A DNA stretch of 64,000 bases, taken from Rhizophagus irregularis (Eukaryota > Glomeromycota > Glomeromycetes > Glomerales > Glomeraceae). The notes beneath the pieces are model-generated. The model saw only the letters and a list, made by a program, of their open reading frames with translations. It searched no databases and was not told the DNA's origin. Positions 10,265-19,865 of this stretch are shown here, one piece after another (position 1 is the stretch's first letter; every line of letters begins with the position of its first letter). Location of the stretch: the NCBI RefSeq assembly GCF_026210795.1, contig NC_089453.1:498501-562500 (forward strand), read 5' to 3'. The translations under genes and the position numbers were made by a program.

Positions 10265-10815
10265 TTAAGATTTTTTTATAATTCCTTGATAAGCTTCAGT
10301 CAATTGACGTTCTAATATTTTAATCATACTATCTTTATCTAAATTTTTTTCTTCTAAACTTTTTTTTTCAATTTCTAATACGGTTAGACGAGTTTTCAAT
10401 TCAGTATTTTCAATAGTTAATTCAGCAACTTGTTTTTCAAGACTTTCCATTTTCTCAACTCTACGCTGTCTACTTCTTCTTGCTGCCTCAGTATTCTTTG
10501 CACGTTTTCTTATTAAATCTTCGGTAATGGTTTGTGGATCTTTAACAAATTTGATAAAAGCTTTTTTGCGTGATGATGATGAATTATTCGTTGAAGTTTT
10601 GCTTTGTTCTGAAGTGAGAGCAGCCATTGTTGCAGAAGTACTATCCGCAACTGAACATGATGGTCCTATAGAACTTGAATCCTGTGTAGAAGAATATGAT
10701 GTTCCATTAGGTTTGACTTTTTCCTATAATTCAATGAGAAATGAGAGATTAATTACAAATACGGTTAAATTTTTTTCTTTTATAAAAAACATACCGATTG
10801 TACTTTATTAGACAT
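10265..10815 (-). CDS. GCN4/CPC1-like bZIP transcription factor
   Basis: Two exons: 10815-10795 (MSNKVQS) and 10723-10265, joined by a 71-base intron (GTATGT to ATAG) in phase 0. The product is 159 aa. A Ser/Thr-rich N-terminus leads to the basic region RKRAKNTEAARRSRQRR, which has the N-x-x-A-A-x-x-S-R signature, and then to a leucine zipper with heptad Leu (LEKQVAELTIENTELKTRL) that runs into a longer coiled coil ending near the C-terminus. The basic region is closest to the GCN4/CPC1 class that controls amino-acid biosynthesis by binding TGA(C/G)TCA. An internal ATG at 10627 would drop the N-terminus, but the spliced start keeps one open frame. There is no large activation domain, so the protein is short for the family. 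It is head-to-head with the gene at 11112. Confidence 0.85.
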
Positions 10816-11111
10816 TGGTTCGCAATTTCGGGTTCGGTTCGCAATTTCGACTCGCAGAATATGGATACAATTTGAATATATATAGCATTCTAAGTCTGTA
10901 TATATAGCATTCTAAGTCTGTTAAAAAAAAAAAATGTCGCGAAAAAATTTATTGTACTTTATCTGATAATTATGATTCACCGTTACGGCAAGTTACGGAA
11001 TCATGATTGGTAAAACTAAATTAGCTAAATTTGTCCCGATCTGTCTGTTGATCAATCTCTGTTCTCTGCGCCTCCCAAAAAGTCTTTCGCGTCTTTTTCG
11101 CGTCTATAATA
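10816..11111. promoter_or_regulatory. Shared promoter of bZIP and 11112 genes
   Basis: A 296-base head-to-head gap. It holds two tandem copies of a 22-bp sequence (ATATATAGCATTCTAAGTCT, about 10877-10920), the repeated words GGTTCGCAATTTCG, and an imperfect palindrome around 10982-11009 (ATGATTC to GAATCAT). Its promoter role is inferred from position. Confidence 0.5.
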
Positions 11112-12659
11112 ATGACTTCAAAAGTGAACTTTGTTCAGATAAATCAAGAACAATCTTCCAGCAATAATAATGCTATTGATAGTGAAGGCAACGGAATGTA
11201 AGTTTTATTAATTATGGAAGTTCGTTTCTAGTATAGTATTAATTTACTTAAAAAATTATAAAGGAAAACCATGGCTACATTGTTACAAAATAGTATTCAA
11301 GGAGTGCAAAATTCTTTTAGTAGTGTTTACACTGTGAGTCATCATTATTTATTCTATATCATTTATTTAAATTTATGTTAATAATATTATCTTATTTAAT
11401 AAAAGACACTAGCCGCAAATTTAAAACAATCACTTGAAATGACTCACACCATGAATTCGGTGATGGAACAATTTTTATTGTCTAATCTTCGAATTAGTTT
11501 GTATTATTATTTTATTTGTGAAACATTTAATTTTTTTTTGTATTTGACTAAAATTCAATTTTTCTTTAATACTTTAGCATCTAATATAACACAAATTCAT
11601 AAATTAGAAACACGGGGAAACTTTATTCCTAGTTTATTAACTATCACCATTATTAATTCTGGTCAATTTCCTATACCAAATATTTCATGTAGCATAACTT
11701 TTGTAAAGAAAGACCATAATGAGGTAGAATAAATTATTTTTATATATTTCATTAGAATGGATCTAATTATAAAATTAATTTTAGCCAGTAAATATAGGTG
11801 TAGAATGTAAAGAATCTATAAAACGTGGAATTACGGATCCCGATTCCGAGTATGTGTTATCATTGATATTAGTAAATATGTATAAATTTTAACCGTTATG
11901 TATTCCTTCAAAATAGAACAACTTCAATATCTTCAATATTTGTACCAAAAACTTCTACTACGACTTCGATCTTTACATTATCCCCGCAAACACAAATTAT
12001 TGAAAAGTTGAAATTGGCTCCATCCGAATTCTGTCAAGTAAGTTATTATAAATTTTCAAAATTTCAAAATTTCAATTTTAAACAAATATTATTTTTAAAA
12101 GTATAATGCAAAAGTCAATGTGAGATTTGCAAGTCCTGGGACTGGAGAATTATTACAAAAGGAACACTCTTTCGGTTTATATCTTATTGATCAGGTTAGT
12201 ATATATATATATAAGATTCGACTTTTTGTTAATATTTTATGTGATTTACTGAGGAATATTTACTTCATTAATGAAGTGCGAGAAAAGTATACGTTTTGAA
12301 AGTCAATTAACAAAATATGAATGTAGTCATGTTATCGTCGAATTATCTCCTTATCTTTTACGTCAATTATGGAATGTCCATCCAAGTAGTGGATTGTCAG
12401 AAGCGATGACATTTGAAATTAGTTGGAAGGTAAGAAATTTATTTGAATTTTTTTGGAAGATTATATAATATTAAAAAAAATTTTCAATTAAAAGAACGAG
12501 ATATATTCCTTAATTCATATAAAGAAATGGATTGGTGCTGATAAATCTAAAGTTCTTTGTCAAGTTCTTCATTTTAATAATGCAAAATCAAGTTCTGAGA
12601 TTATTGATAGAATTGTTGAAGAATTAAAAGTATTAAGTACTAATAAAAATAAATTTTAG
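11112..12659 (+). CDS. Unrecognised 329-aa protein, nine exons
   Basis: Nine exons splice in frame: 11112-11197, 11264-11333, 11406-11496, 11578-11723, 11785-11849, 11917-12037, 12102-12194, 12277-12429 and 12495-12659, all with GT-AG introns of about 65-80 bases. The Ser/Asn-rich N-terminus is followed by a likely helical segment (SLEMTHTMNSVMEQF). Then come alternating hydrophobic strands (LLTITIINSGQFPIPN) suggestive of an Ig-like or adaptin-ear-like beta sandwich, a Ser/Thr-rich linker, and a mixed C-terminal region. No catalytic motif, signal peptide or membrane segment is evident. I do not recognise the family; consistent splicing and codon use support a real, expressed gene. Confidence 0.75.
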
Positions 12660-12822
12660 CAATAAATTTAGAGACCTGTAAACCTGCCAAAAAAAAATTT
12701 TTTTAAATAAAGTTAAATGTGTTATGATCGGCTATGTTATGACGTCATATTCACCATATTTAAATGGTCTACTAATAGTACCAGAATTTTTCAATACTTT
12801 CTTGTCTTGTGCTCGTTCAAAA

Positions 12823-14390
12823 ATGGCTGCTAAAGCAGATCCAAACAAACAAGGCTGGGAAGAATCCGTAAGTTTGCTGTACTTGTAATTATGGTTTTAC
12901 GTCAATAGTAATTTATACTTTTTTTTCATATTGCAAAGGAATTTCCGATTCTTTGCGAAACTTGCCTTGGAGACAACCCTTACGTTCGAATGGTAATCAT
13001 ATTTATATTTTCTTCATTATTTTTTGAATATAAATTTATTCTTTAAATACTTAATTAGCTTATTTTTTAATTTACCCACATCAAGACAAGGCAAGGATTT
13101 GGAAAAGAATGCAAAGTAAGTTCGGTTTCTCGGTATTATCTATTTTTTTTATTAAATATTAATAATTCCATTAGGTTTGCTCTCGTCCCTTTACAATCTT
13201 TAGATGGCTTCCTGGAGCCGGGATGCGATACAAAAAAACAGAAATTTGTCAAACATGTGCTAAATTAAAGAATGTGTGCCAGACATGTTTATTGGATTTA
13301 CAATACAATCTTCCTGTGCAAGTTCGTGACACAGCTCTTAACGTTACTAATGATGCACCTAGGTCAGAAATCAATAGGGAATATTTTGCTCAAAACATTG
13401 AAGGGAAGGTAAATAAAAAAATATTAATACTCAGAAATTTTTAATCTGTTATTAACCTTCATACTTTGAATTAATAGATCTCAGGTGCTGAAAGTCTAAT
13501 TAATTATGGAAAAGCAGATTCATCTGGTCGAGAGATGTTAAAAAAGCTTGCTAGAACAGAGCCTTATTATAAGCGCAATAGACCACATATATGTTCATTT
13601 TTTGTTAAAGGGTCATGTACACGTGGCGACGAATGTCCATACAGGTGGGTAATAACTCATCAGTATATTTTTTTTAGCTTCTATTATATTTATTTTGAAT
13701 TATTATTATTTCACACTATTTAGACACGAGATACCCGAAGAAAATGAATTATCCCATCAAAACATCAAAGATCGTTATTATGGTACAAATGACCCAGTTG
13801 CGAAAAAGATTTTAAATCGTGTGAAGGGCGGTAATGGTTCAAATATCACACCACCAGAGGACAAGACAATTGTATGTTTTCTTTTTTTCAGAAATATTAT
13901 TGATTAATTTCACTAATTATTTCATATACTTTTTTAGACATCGTTATTTATCACTGGAGTCGAGGATGATATCGATGAAGCTGACCTTAAAGGATATTTT
14001 TACGCGTTTGGTGAAATTAAATCAGTCGTAGTTGTACATAAGTCACGATGTGCCTTTATTAATTTTGCAACTAGAGCATCGGCTGAACAAGCAATAGATA
14101 AATCTCATAGTAATTTGAATATAAAAGAGCATGATTTGAAAATCACCTGGGGGAGACCGCGTCCTACTGGACCCAAAACTGAAGTTCAGGCAGCTACTAC
14201 CCAAAATGTTGTTCTTCCTCCACTTGAATCAATGCAAATTCCTGCACCTCCTGGTGAAGCGCCGTCAGATTTTCTTTACCCGAGTCAAGGTAAAAAAAGA
14301 AATTAAAATTTTTATATTTATATCTCTTAACTGACAAATGTTTCTCTTCTTGTAGATCCAACTTATCAAGGTTCTTCAACAAAAGGATGA
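12823..14390 (+). CDS. SLT11: Pre-mRNA splicing factor SLT11 (RBM22/ECM2)
   Basis: Eight exons: 12823-12867, 12939-12992, 13086-13115, 13175-13408, 13478-13644, 13724-13871, 13938-14289 and 14356-14390. The product is 354 aa. It has an N-terminal zinc-binding module with paired cysteines ([22 protein letters not shown]), a CCCH zinc finger ([20 protein letters not shown], about residues 165-184) and an RRM with RNP2 SLFITGV and RNP1-like CAFINFA. The tail is Pro/Gln-rich. RBM22/Slt11 binds the catalytic U6-intron core of the activated spliceosome with the Prp19-related complex. The domain order matches the family fully, though this version has a shorter tail than human RBM22. It acts in the nucleus. 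Transcription runs toward the SUR7-like gene, 178 bases away. Confidence 0.95.
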
Positions 14391-14567
14391 AAGCTTTCGA
14401 TGAAAGCTTTTTATGTTTAATATCAATGCAGTTGAGATTACAAATTTTAGAAATTTATGATGTTTAATTATATATCCCAAATTTTATTTTATTTTTTTCC
14501 TGTTATATTAATATACAATGATAAATAAACAAGTAGAATAAAGTTTATCTATATTTAGTAATTTTGT

Positions 14568-15578
14568 CTATTTATTTTTTTTACTTCTACAACTATCAAT
14601 GATTATAAGATTTATAGTAATAAGTAAGGAAACAGAGCTGAAACCGGACAAATATATAGCAGAACCAGTCTTATTATCTCCAATACCAGGAAAAGCACCA
14701 ATCACATTAAATACTAAAGAAAATAGTGAAAAGGTAACAAAGAAGGAAACTATATTAAGAATAAAAGATACTAATAATAAAATGAAAGCTGAAGGATAGC
14801 AATACTTTCTATTATCAGTAGTGGTAATTAATATTAAAAGGAAAGCCAGCGCATCAAATATTGACGCAGTGATGATAGGACGAGCTATCCAACCGGATTT
14901 ACCATTAGTAGGTTCTTTAGGAAGAAAACTGTCAAAGGCCGATAATAAAGCGGTTGCGGCTTTTTTACCAATATTTTGAGCAATTTCGCCTGCTTTTTCA
15001 CTAGCATCTTGAGCAATTTCGCCTGCTTTTTCACCAGCATCTTGAGCAATTTCGCCTGCTTTTCCACCAGCATCTTGAGCAATTTCGCCTGCTTTTCCAC
15101 CAGCATCTTTGGCAATTTCACCCGCGTTATTTGCAGCTTCGCCTACTTTATCCGCTACACCACTTGGATCAATGTCGATGCCACGTTTTTTTACTTCTCC
15201 GGATTGAATTTCATTAGAAGTTGGGCCTAAATAAAAAGAAACATCCTTTTAATTTTATTTCACAGTGAATATTAATATCCAATAATTAAATTTACCTTTA
15301 TCAAAGTTATGTGATACTTCACTGGTGCATTTATCATCAATGCAGTAACCTAATAAAGTGAATGTTATACTTTTCCTTTGAAGAATACTACTGATAGGCC
15401 CATCAAAGGTGAATTTATTTAACTCTACACTGCCATTTGTACTACCAATTAACATGGTAAGGAAAGATATTAATGATAACAGAACAAAAATAAGAGAGGC
15501 GACTCTGCACTTATTTTTGTAGATTTCTCCTAGGTGGTCACTAATTTTTTTTGACAAAATTTGTAATTGGTTATCCAT
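14568..15578 (-). CDS. SUR7/PalI-like membrane protein with LEA-like repeats
   Basis: Two exons (15578-15296 and 15226-14568) give 313 aa. A first membrane helix near residues 25-45 (SLIFVLLSLISFLTMLIG) is followed by an extracytoplasmic stretch with GYCIDDKC, like the conserved GYC...C motif of the SUR7/PalI family. Next is a hydrophilic alanine/glycine-rich block of 11-residue repeats (AGEIAQDAGGK and variants), encoded by a 33-bp tandem repeat at about 14977-15120. Three further hydrophobic helices follow (around FDALAFLLILI, FILLLVSFILNIVSF and SLLITINLIII), then a short basic tail. Four helices fit SUR7/PalI proteins of eisosomes or pH sensing at the plasma membrane. The repeat block inside the extracytoplasmic loop is unusual for the family. 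Confidence 0.7.
14977..15120 (-). repeat. 33-bp coding tandem repeat
   Basis: Four to five copies of a 33-bp unit containing GCAATTTCGCCTGCTTTT on the plus strand. In the minus-strand gene they encode 11-residue repeats of the type AGEIAQDAGGK/E. The unit length is a multiple of three, so copy number can change without disturbing the frame. Confidence 0.9.
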
Positions 15579-16427
15579 TTTTACTTGTTTATTTTATTAC
15601 TTTCTAGCGAAACTGTTTATATTTTATTTTATTTTATTTTTCACAGTCCCGCTGTGTATACTTAAATAAGGTGAAATAACAGGAAAAAAATTGAAAAAAA
15701 ATTGGGATATATTGGACTGTTGTCAATTCTTAATAGCGTGTGAATTAATGGTGTATTTATAAGAAAATTACATTTCAAAGTAATCTTTGTTTTCTTTTTA
15801 TAATCATGGAAATTGAGACAAAGGGAAAAATTCATTGTTATGTGAATGCTTGTATTATATTAAAGGTTAAGCGCTAAAACTGAATTGATCATTCTGTTTA
15901 TTTACAAATAAGGAAGTAGTAATAACATTTTTTAAATACATGAACAATTGATATATATATATATATATATTTGAAACAAATCTATAATGCTGAGCAGTTT
16001 CGTGGTATAATAATAATAAAAAAAAATTAATTAAAGGGTTTGTTTACCTAATCGAATTCAGACATCAAATCCCCGCCAAATTTAATTTGTTTCATAAAAC
16101 AATGGAACAAACTTCTCCACATTTTTTCTTTATATGGAATTGATGGAACAGATTTATAAATAAGGAAATATCATTAAAAAAACCTATAAATAGATAGTAC
16201 AACGAAAAAGTATTGATCGACAAGCATGGTATGTCGATTTCGAATCGGTTAAAAACTGATACCGCTACTTGCACAAATAAAAAATCGTGCAACCTTAATT
16301 TCTACAGAAACCTTGTTGCGAGCAATATTGAAATAACAATCGCTTCGATGTAAAATTAATCTAGAGAAAACTTTATTTATTGTAGATCTCTAATATATTT
16401 CATATACCCTAGCTTTTGCTAGTCGCC
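15579..16427. promoter_or_regulatory. Intergenic region between divergent genes
   Basis: About 850 bases between the minus-strand SUR7-like gene and the plus-strand ubiquitin protease. It is AT-rich, with a TA microsatellite (TATATATA run near 15952-15970). No other gene was recognised; a 66-codon minus-strand frame at 16092-16292 has no homology that I know. It presumably holds both promoters. Confidence 0.4.
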
Positions 16428-17825
16428 ATGGAAACAAGTAATCTAGTTACCGTTTCGCTATTTGTTACCACAGCGATCTTAATAATTACACCATTTTTTG
16501 TAACTCCAAAAGTAAAAGACTCAAAACGAAAGAAAAAACATAATTCCAACAAAGAAAAAGAAACTAAAATTTATACTTTTGGTCTAATAAATCAGGGGAA
16601 TAATATTTGTTTTCTTAATTCTGTGCTACAAAGCCTGGCTTCATTAAAAAGTTTCCGGAAATATTTGGAAAAAAAAATTAAAAATAAACCAATAGATGCA
16701 GAACTACCAGTAACTGTTGCATTACATGCAACCTTAGAAAGGCTCAATGTACCTCTAACGAAACAACAATCATTTATTGCAACTGATGTAGTTTGGGCCT
16801 TACAGGCTAACGCAAGACGTTTAATTAATAGGCAACAACAAGACGCACACGAACTCTTTCAGTTCTTATTTCAATCTCTCGGAGCCGAAGAAGATCATAT
16901 TCGACGTCCGAAATCTCTTTTTGACGTTGAACTAATTAAAAAAATGGCGGCAAAAAATGATACTATTACGAATATTGTAAATGATCGTAATCCGCTTCGC
17001 GGGTTAACAGCATATCGTGTTTCTTGTATGAAATGTGGATATTGTGGACCAATTCGACACACAACATTCGATAATATCTCGATTCCACTCCCATCGGGAC
17101 TCCCATCAGTTCCTCTAGATGTTCTCTTACGAACATATGCTGGGACCGATTTCATTGATGAATACAATTGCCCACATTGCTCTTTGGTTGAAACATTGGC
17201 AGCTATTGAAAAGGCGCTTGAAATTGGGAAAGACGATCTTGCTAAAGGAAAGCTCGAAAATGATAGACAAATCATCAAAAAGGCACTTGCGATCGATGTT
17301 GATACGGACATAAGTGATCAATTGCAAGTGACGAAATTGGCCCATTTAAAAAATACTGCCAGCAAAGTTACAATGTTTGCAAAATTGCCAGACATTTTTT
17401 CAATCCACTTTTCTCGATCCATTTATTATCAAAGTGGGCTTACTTTTAAGAATCCGTGCAAAGTTAAATTTCCAGAGTCAATTGACATGATGAAATATAT
17501 ATCAGGAGGATACTTGGCTAATATGCCAAGTGAACCGATGTCAGCTCCGCCATCACCAATTGCCTCGTCTCCAATATCATCACCAATTTTAGCAGGTATT
17601 GGTGCAAGTTGTAAGGAAGACGAGATTCCATCTGGTGAAAATATTTATAAATTAAAATCAGTGATAGTTCATCAAGGTGATCATAGATCAGGTCACTTTA
17701 TTACTTATCGTCGCAAAGAAGAAAGCGATGGTTGGTGGCGTCTTTCTGATGAGTATGTTGAGGAGGTTAAATTAAAGCAAGTGCTCAACGAAGAGGCTTA
17801 TATGTTGTTTTATGAAAAGACCTAA
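16428..17825 (+). CDS. Membrane-anchored ubiquitin-specific protease (USP30/Ubp16-like)
   Basis: A single exon of 465 aa. I choose the ATG at 16428, in the context GTCGCCATGG, because the upstream in-frame codons contain no ATG. An N-terminal membrane helix (about residues 8-28, VSLFVTTAILIITPFF) precedes a basic stretch. The catalytic Cys box is GLINQGNNICFLNSVLQSL and the QQDAHELFQF box follows. A zinc-binding pair (CMKCGYC ... CPHC) lies between them. The His box ends the fold (HQGDHRSGHFITYRR, then WWRLSD). N-terminal anchoring plus a compact catalytic domain is the plan of USP30 and yeast Ubp16, which sit on the mitochondrial outer membrane; the location here is inferred. It is likely active because all catalytic boxes are intact. 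Confidence 0.9.
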   Translation: METSNLVTVSLFVTTAILIITPFFVTPKVKDSKRKKKHNSNKEKETKIYTFGLINQGNNICFLNSVLQSLASLKSFRKYLEKKIKNKPIDAELPVTVALHATLERLNVPLTKQQSFIATDVVWALQANARRLINRQQQDAHELFQFLFQSLGAEEDHIRRPKSLFDVELIKKMAAKNDTITNIVNDRNPLRGLTAYRVSCMKCGYCGPIRHTTFDNISIPLPSGLPSVPLDVLLRTYAGTDFIDEYNCPHCSLVETLAAIEKALEIGKDDLAKGKLENDRQIIKKALAIDVDTDISDQLQVTKLAHLKNTASKVTMFAKLPDIFSIHFSRSIYYQSGLTFKNPCKVKFPESIDMMKYISGGYLANMPSEPMSAPPSPIASSPISSPILAGIGASCKEDEIPSGENIYKLKSVIVHQGDHRSGHFITYRRKEESDGWWRLSDEYVEEVKLKQVLNEEAYMLFYEKT

Positions 17826-18715
17826 TGGAAAACTTCATTTATTAATTTCTTTCTTTTTCTTAATTATTTTATTTACTTTTTTTTTATCTCAATTATAAGC
17901 ATTGTAAATATAATTTGTTAAGTTTTCCTTTTTACACTTGCATTATTGTCTTTTCCGTGATTGAGGTGATTGAGGGTGATTTTTTCTTGTAAATATGTAT
18001 GTATATTTTATAATTCAGTAACCACTTTGCTTAGTAATATTGAATGATATTTAAAAAAATTTTTTGTGCTGACGTTTTGTATCACACAAAAATAAATTAT
18101 TTTATAATGTAAATAGCATTTATGAAATAATATGTTGTCCCACTGTACTTTGTGTACATTTATGCACAGTAATCGATTATACTCTGACCTTATTTACTTT
18201 CAAAAAAAAAAGTAATTCAATATATTTTTATTTTACATTTTTACTTGCCCTCCTCAATTAATTGATCAGAGTCAAAACAAATCAATGGTGTCACAAGATT
18301 TTAAGATTATCAAATTTACACCATCTGACTCTAGAGAAAGAATAAAATTTACAACGATCTTTTGTATCCATTTTTTTTTTTTGATTTAATTGATTTAATT
18401 AATCTATGTAAAGACAAACGAACGTCAATATGATAATTGTGTTATTTCTACGTACATAAGACGTTAAGACATATAATTGTTATAACCATCTGGCAATTTG
18501 AGATAATTATAAATTATGAAATCCACATGAAATACATGAAATTTACGTAATACAAGTTGTACATTACATATTTTGCACATGTTCGAAGATCAGGCGCGCC
18601 TTTTTTTTTAAAAAAAAAATAAAATAAATAAATTCACGATGTATTTCCTCGATATATTTTTGTTCGATTTTTTTATGCGTTACCCAATTTCTTTCTTATA
18701 CATTGGATACTAAAA
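17826..18715. other. Intergenic region before OPI3
   Basis: About 890 bases of AT-rich sequence that should include the 3' UTR of the ubiquitin protease and the OPI3 promoter. It contains runs of A/T and the short repeat TTGATTTAATTGATTTAATTAA near 18382 (described as two TTGATTTAA units). No gene was recognised. Confidence 0.45.
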
Positions 18716-19644
18716 ATGTATCAGGAATTTTTAGATAATATTGATTTTTCTCAAAAATCCTTTTGGATTTCTTTCGCTTCTATAACTTTTAATCCACTTT
18801 TTTGGAATTTTGTCGCGAGAAGAGGTTAGAGATTCTTTACTTTTATTTATATAAATATAATAGAATATGAATTTATTATTTTAATTTCCTTCTTAAAAAA
18901 TATATATATAGAACATAAAACGAGATTTTTAACCCGTTTTGTTGGTGGAAATCCATATATTGGTTGTTATTGTTTAGCTATAATAATTTTTTTCCTTGGA
19001 ATTTTCAGAGATATCTTGTAAGTCTTTAACCTATCAATTTAAAAGTTTGTGTATTTATACATTTATTTACGTTTCTACGTTAAAAAAAAAAATTAATTTT
19101 TTCGAAATCCGAATGAATGAAGATATAAAAATGCAATTGATAAACAGCAAAAACTTTCTTCTTTAGATAATGATTATTCGAAAGGATTAGCTTTAGTATT
19201 ATTTTTTACCGGAAATTTTTTTGTATTATCATCAATGTATGTGTTGGGTGTAACAGGAACTTATTTAGGTACGTGAAATTTTATTTTTGTTCTTCGTATG
19301 GTTTCCCTCTAATTTTATTTTGATAAAATTATTAGGCGATTACTTTGGTATCTTAATGGATGATCGTATTACATCTTTTCCTTTTAATGTTCTTGATAAT
19401 CCGATGTATTATGGTTCTTCAATGGTATTTCTATCTACTGCTTTATGGTATGCAAGTCCTGCCGGAATTATTTTGACTTGTTGGGCTTTTATACTTTACT
19501 TAATTGCACTTCGATTTGAGGGGTACGCGTCTATGATCATATTGATATATTTAGATTTATCTTCTTAACTAATTTCATTATCTTTCTTTTCTTAGACCAT
19601 TCACTTCAATGATTTATGCACAACGCGAAGAAAAAAAAAAATGA
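18716..19644 (+). CDS. OPI3: Phospholipid N-methyltransferase OPI3 (PEMT)
   Basis: Five exons: 18716-18824, 18912-19017, 19123-19268, 19336-19522 and 19596-19644. The product is 198 aa, the usual OPI3 length. It is a polytopic ER membrane protein with helices around SFWISFASITFNPLFW, YCLAIIIFFLGIFRDI, LALVLFFTGNFFVLSSM and GIILTCWAFILYLIAL. The S-adenosylmethionine/lipid motifs LGVTGTYLGDYFGI, FPFNVLDNPMYYGSS and LRFEGPF are conserved, and the C-terminus is lysine-rich (EEKKK). OPI3 carries out the last two methylations converting monomethyl-PE to phosphatidylcholine. It converges on PAH1, only about 220 bases from its stop. Confidence 0.95.
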
Positions 19645-19865
19645 ATAAAGGTTTACATTTTGTAAAATGAATAAAAAAAACAAATTAGGTGATAATTAAT
19701 TAATTTATAATCTATTATATTTATTTAACAATGAGATTCTTGTTTGGTGTATATTTTGAAATTATTTATTGCTAATATATCATCATCACATAAAATTAAA
19801 GAAAATTAAATTTTACTATTTGAAAAGAAATATAAGTACAATATAATTTACAAATTTACATTAAT

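Noticed and set aside
16092-16292. 66-codon minus-strand frame upstream of the ubiquitin protease
   Set aside because: Hydrophobic, no supporting features, and inside a promoter region.
16895-17345. Antisense frames over the ubiquitin protease
   Set aside because: Shadow frames on the opposite strand of a strong gene with intact catalytic boxes.
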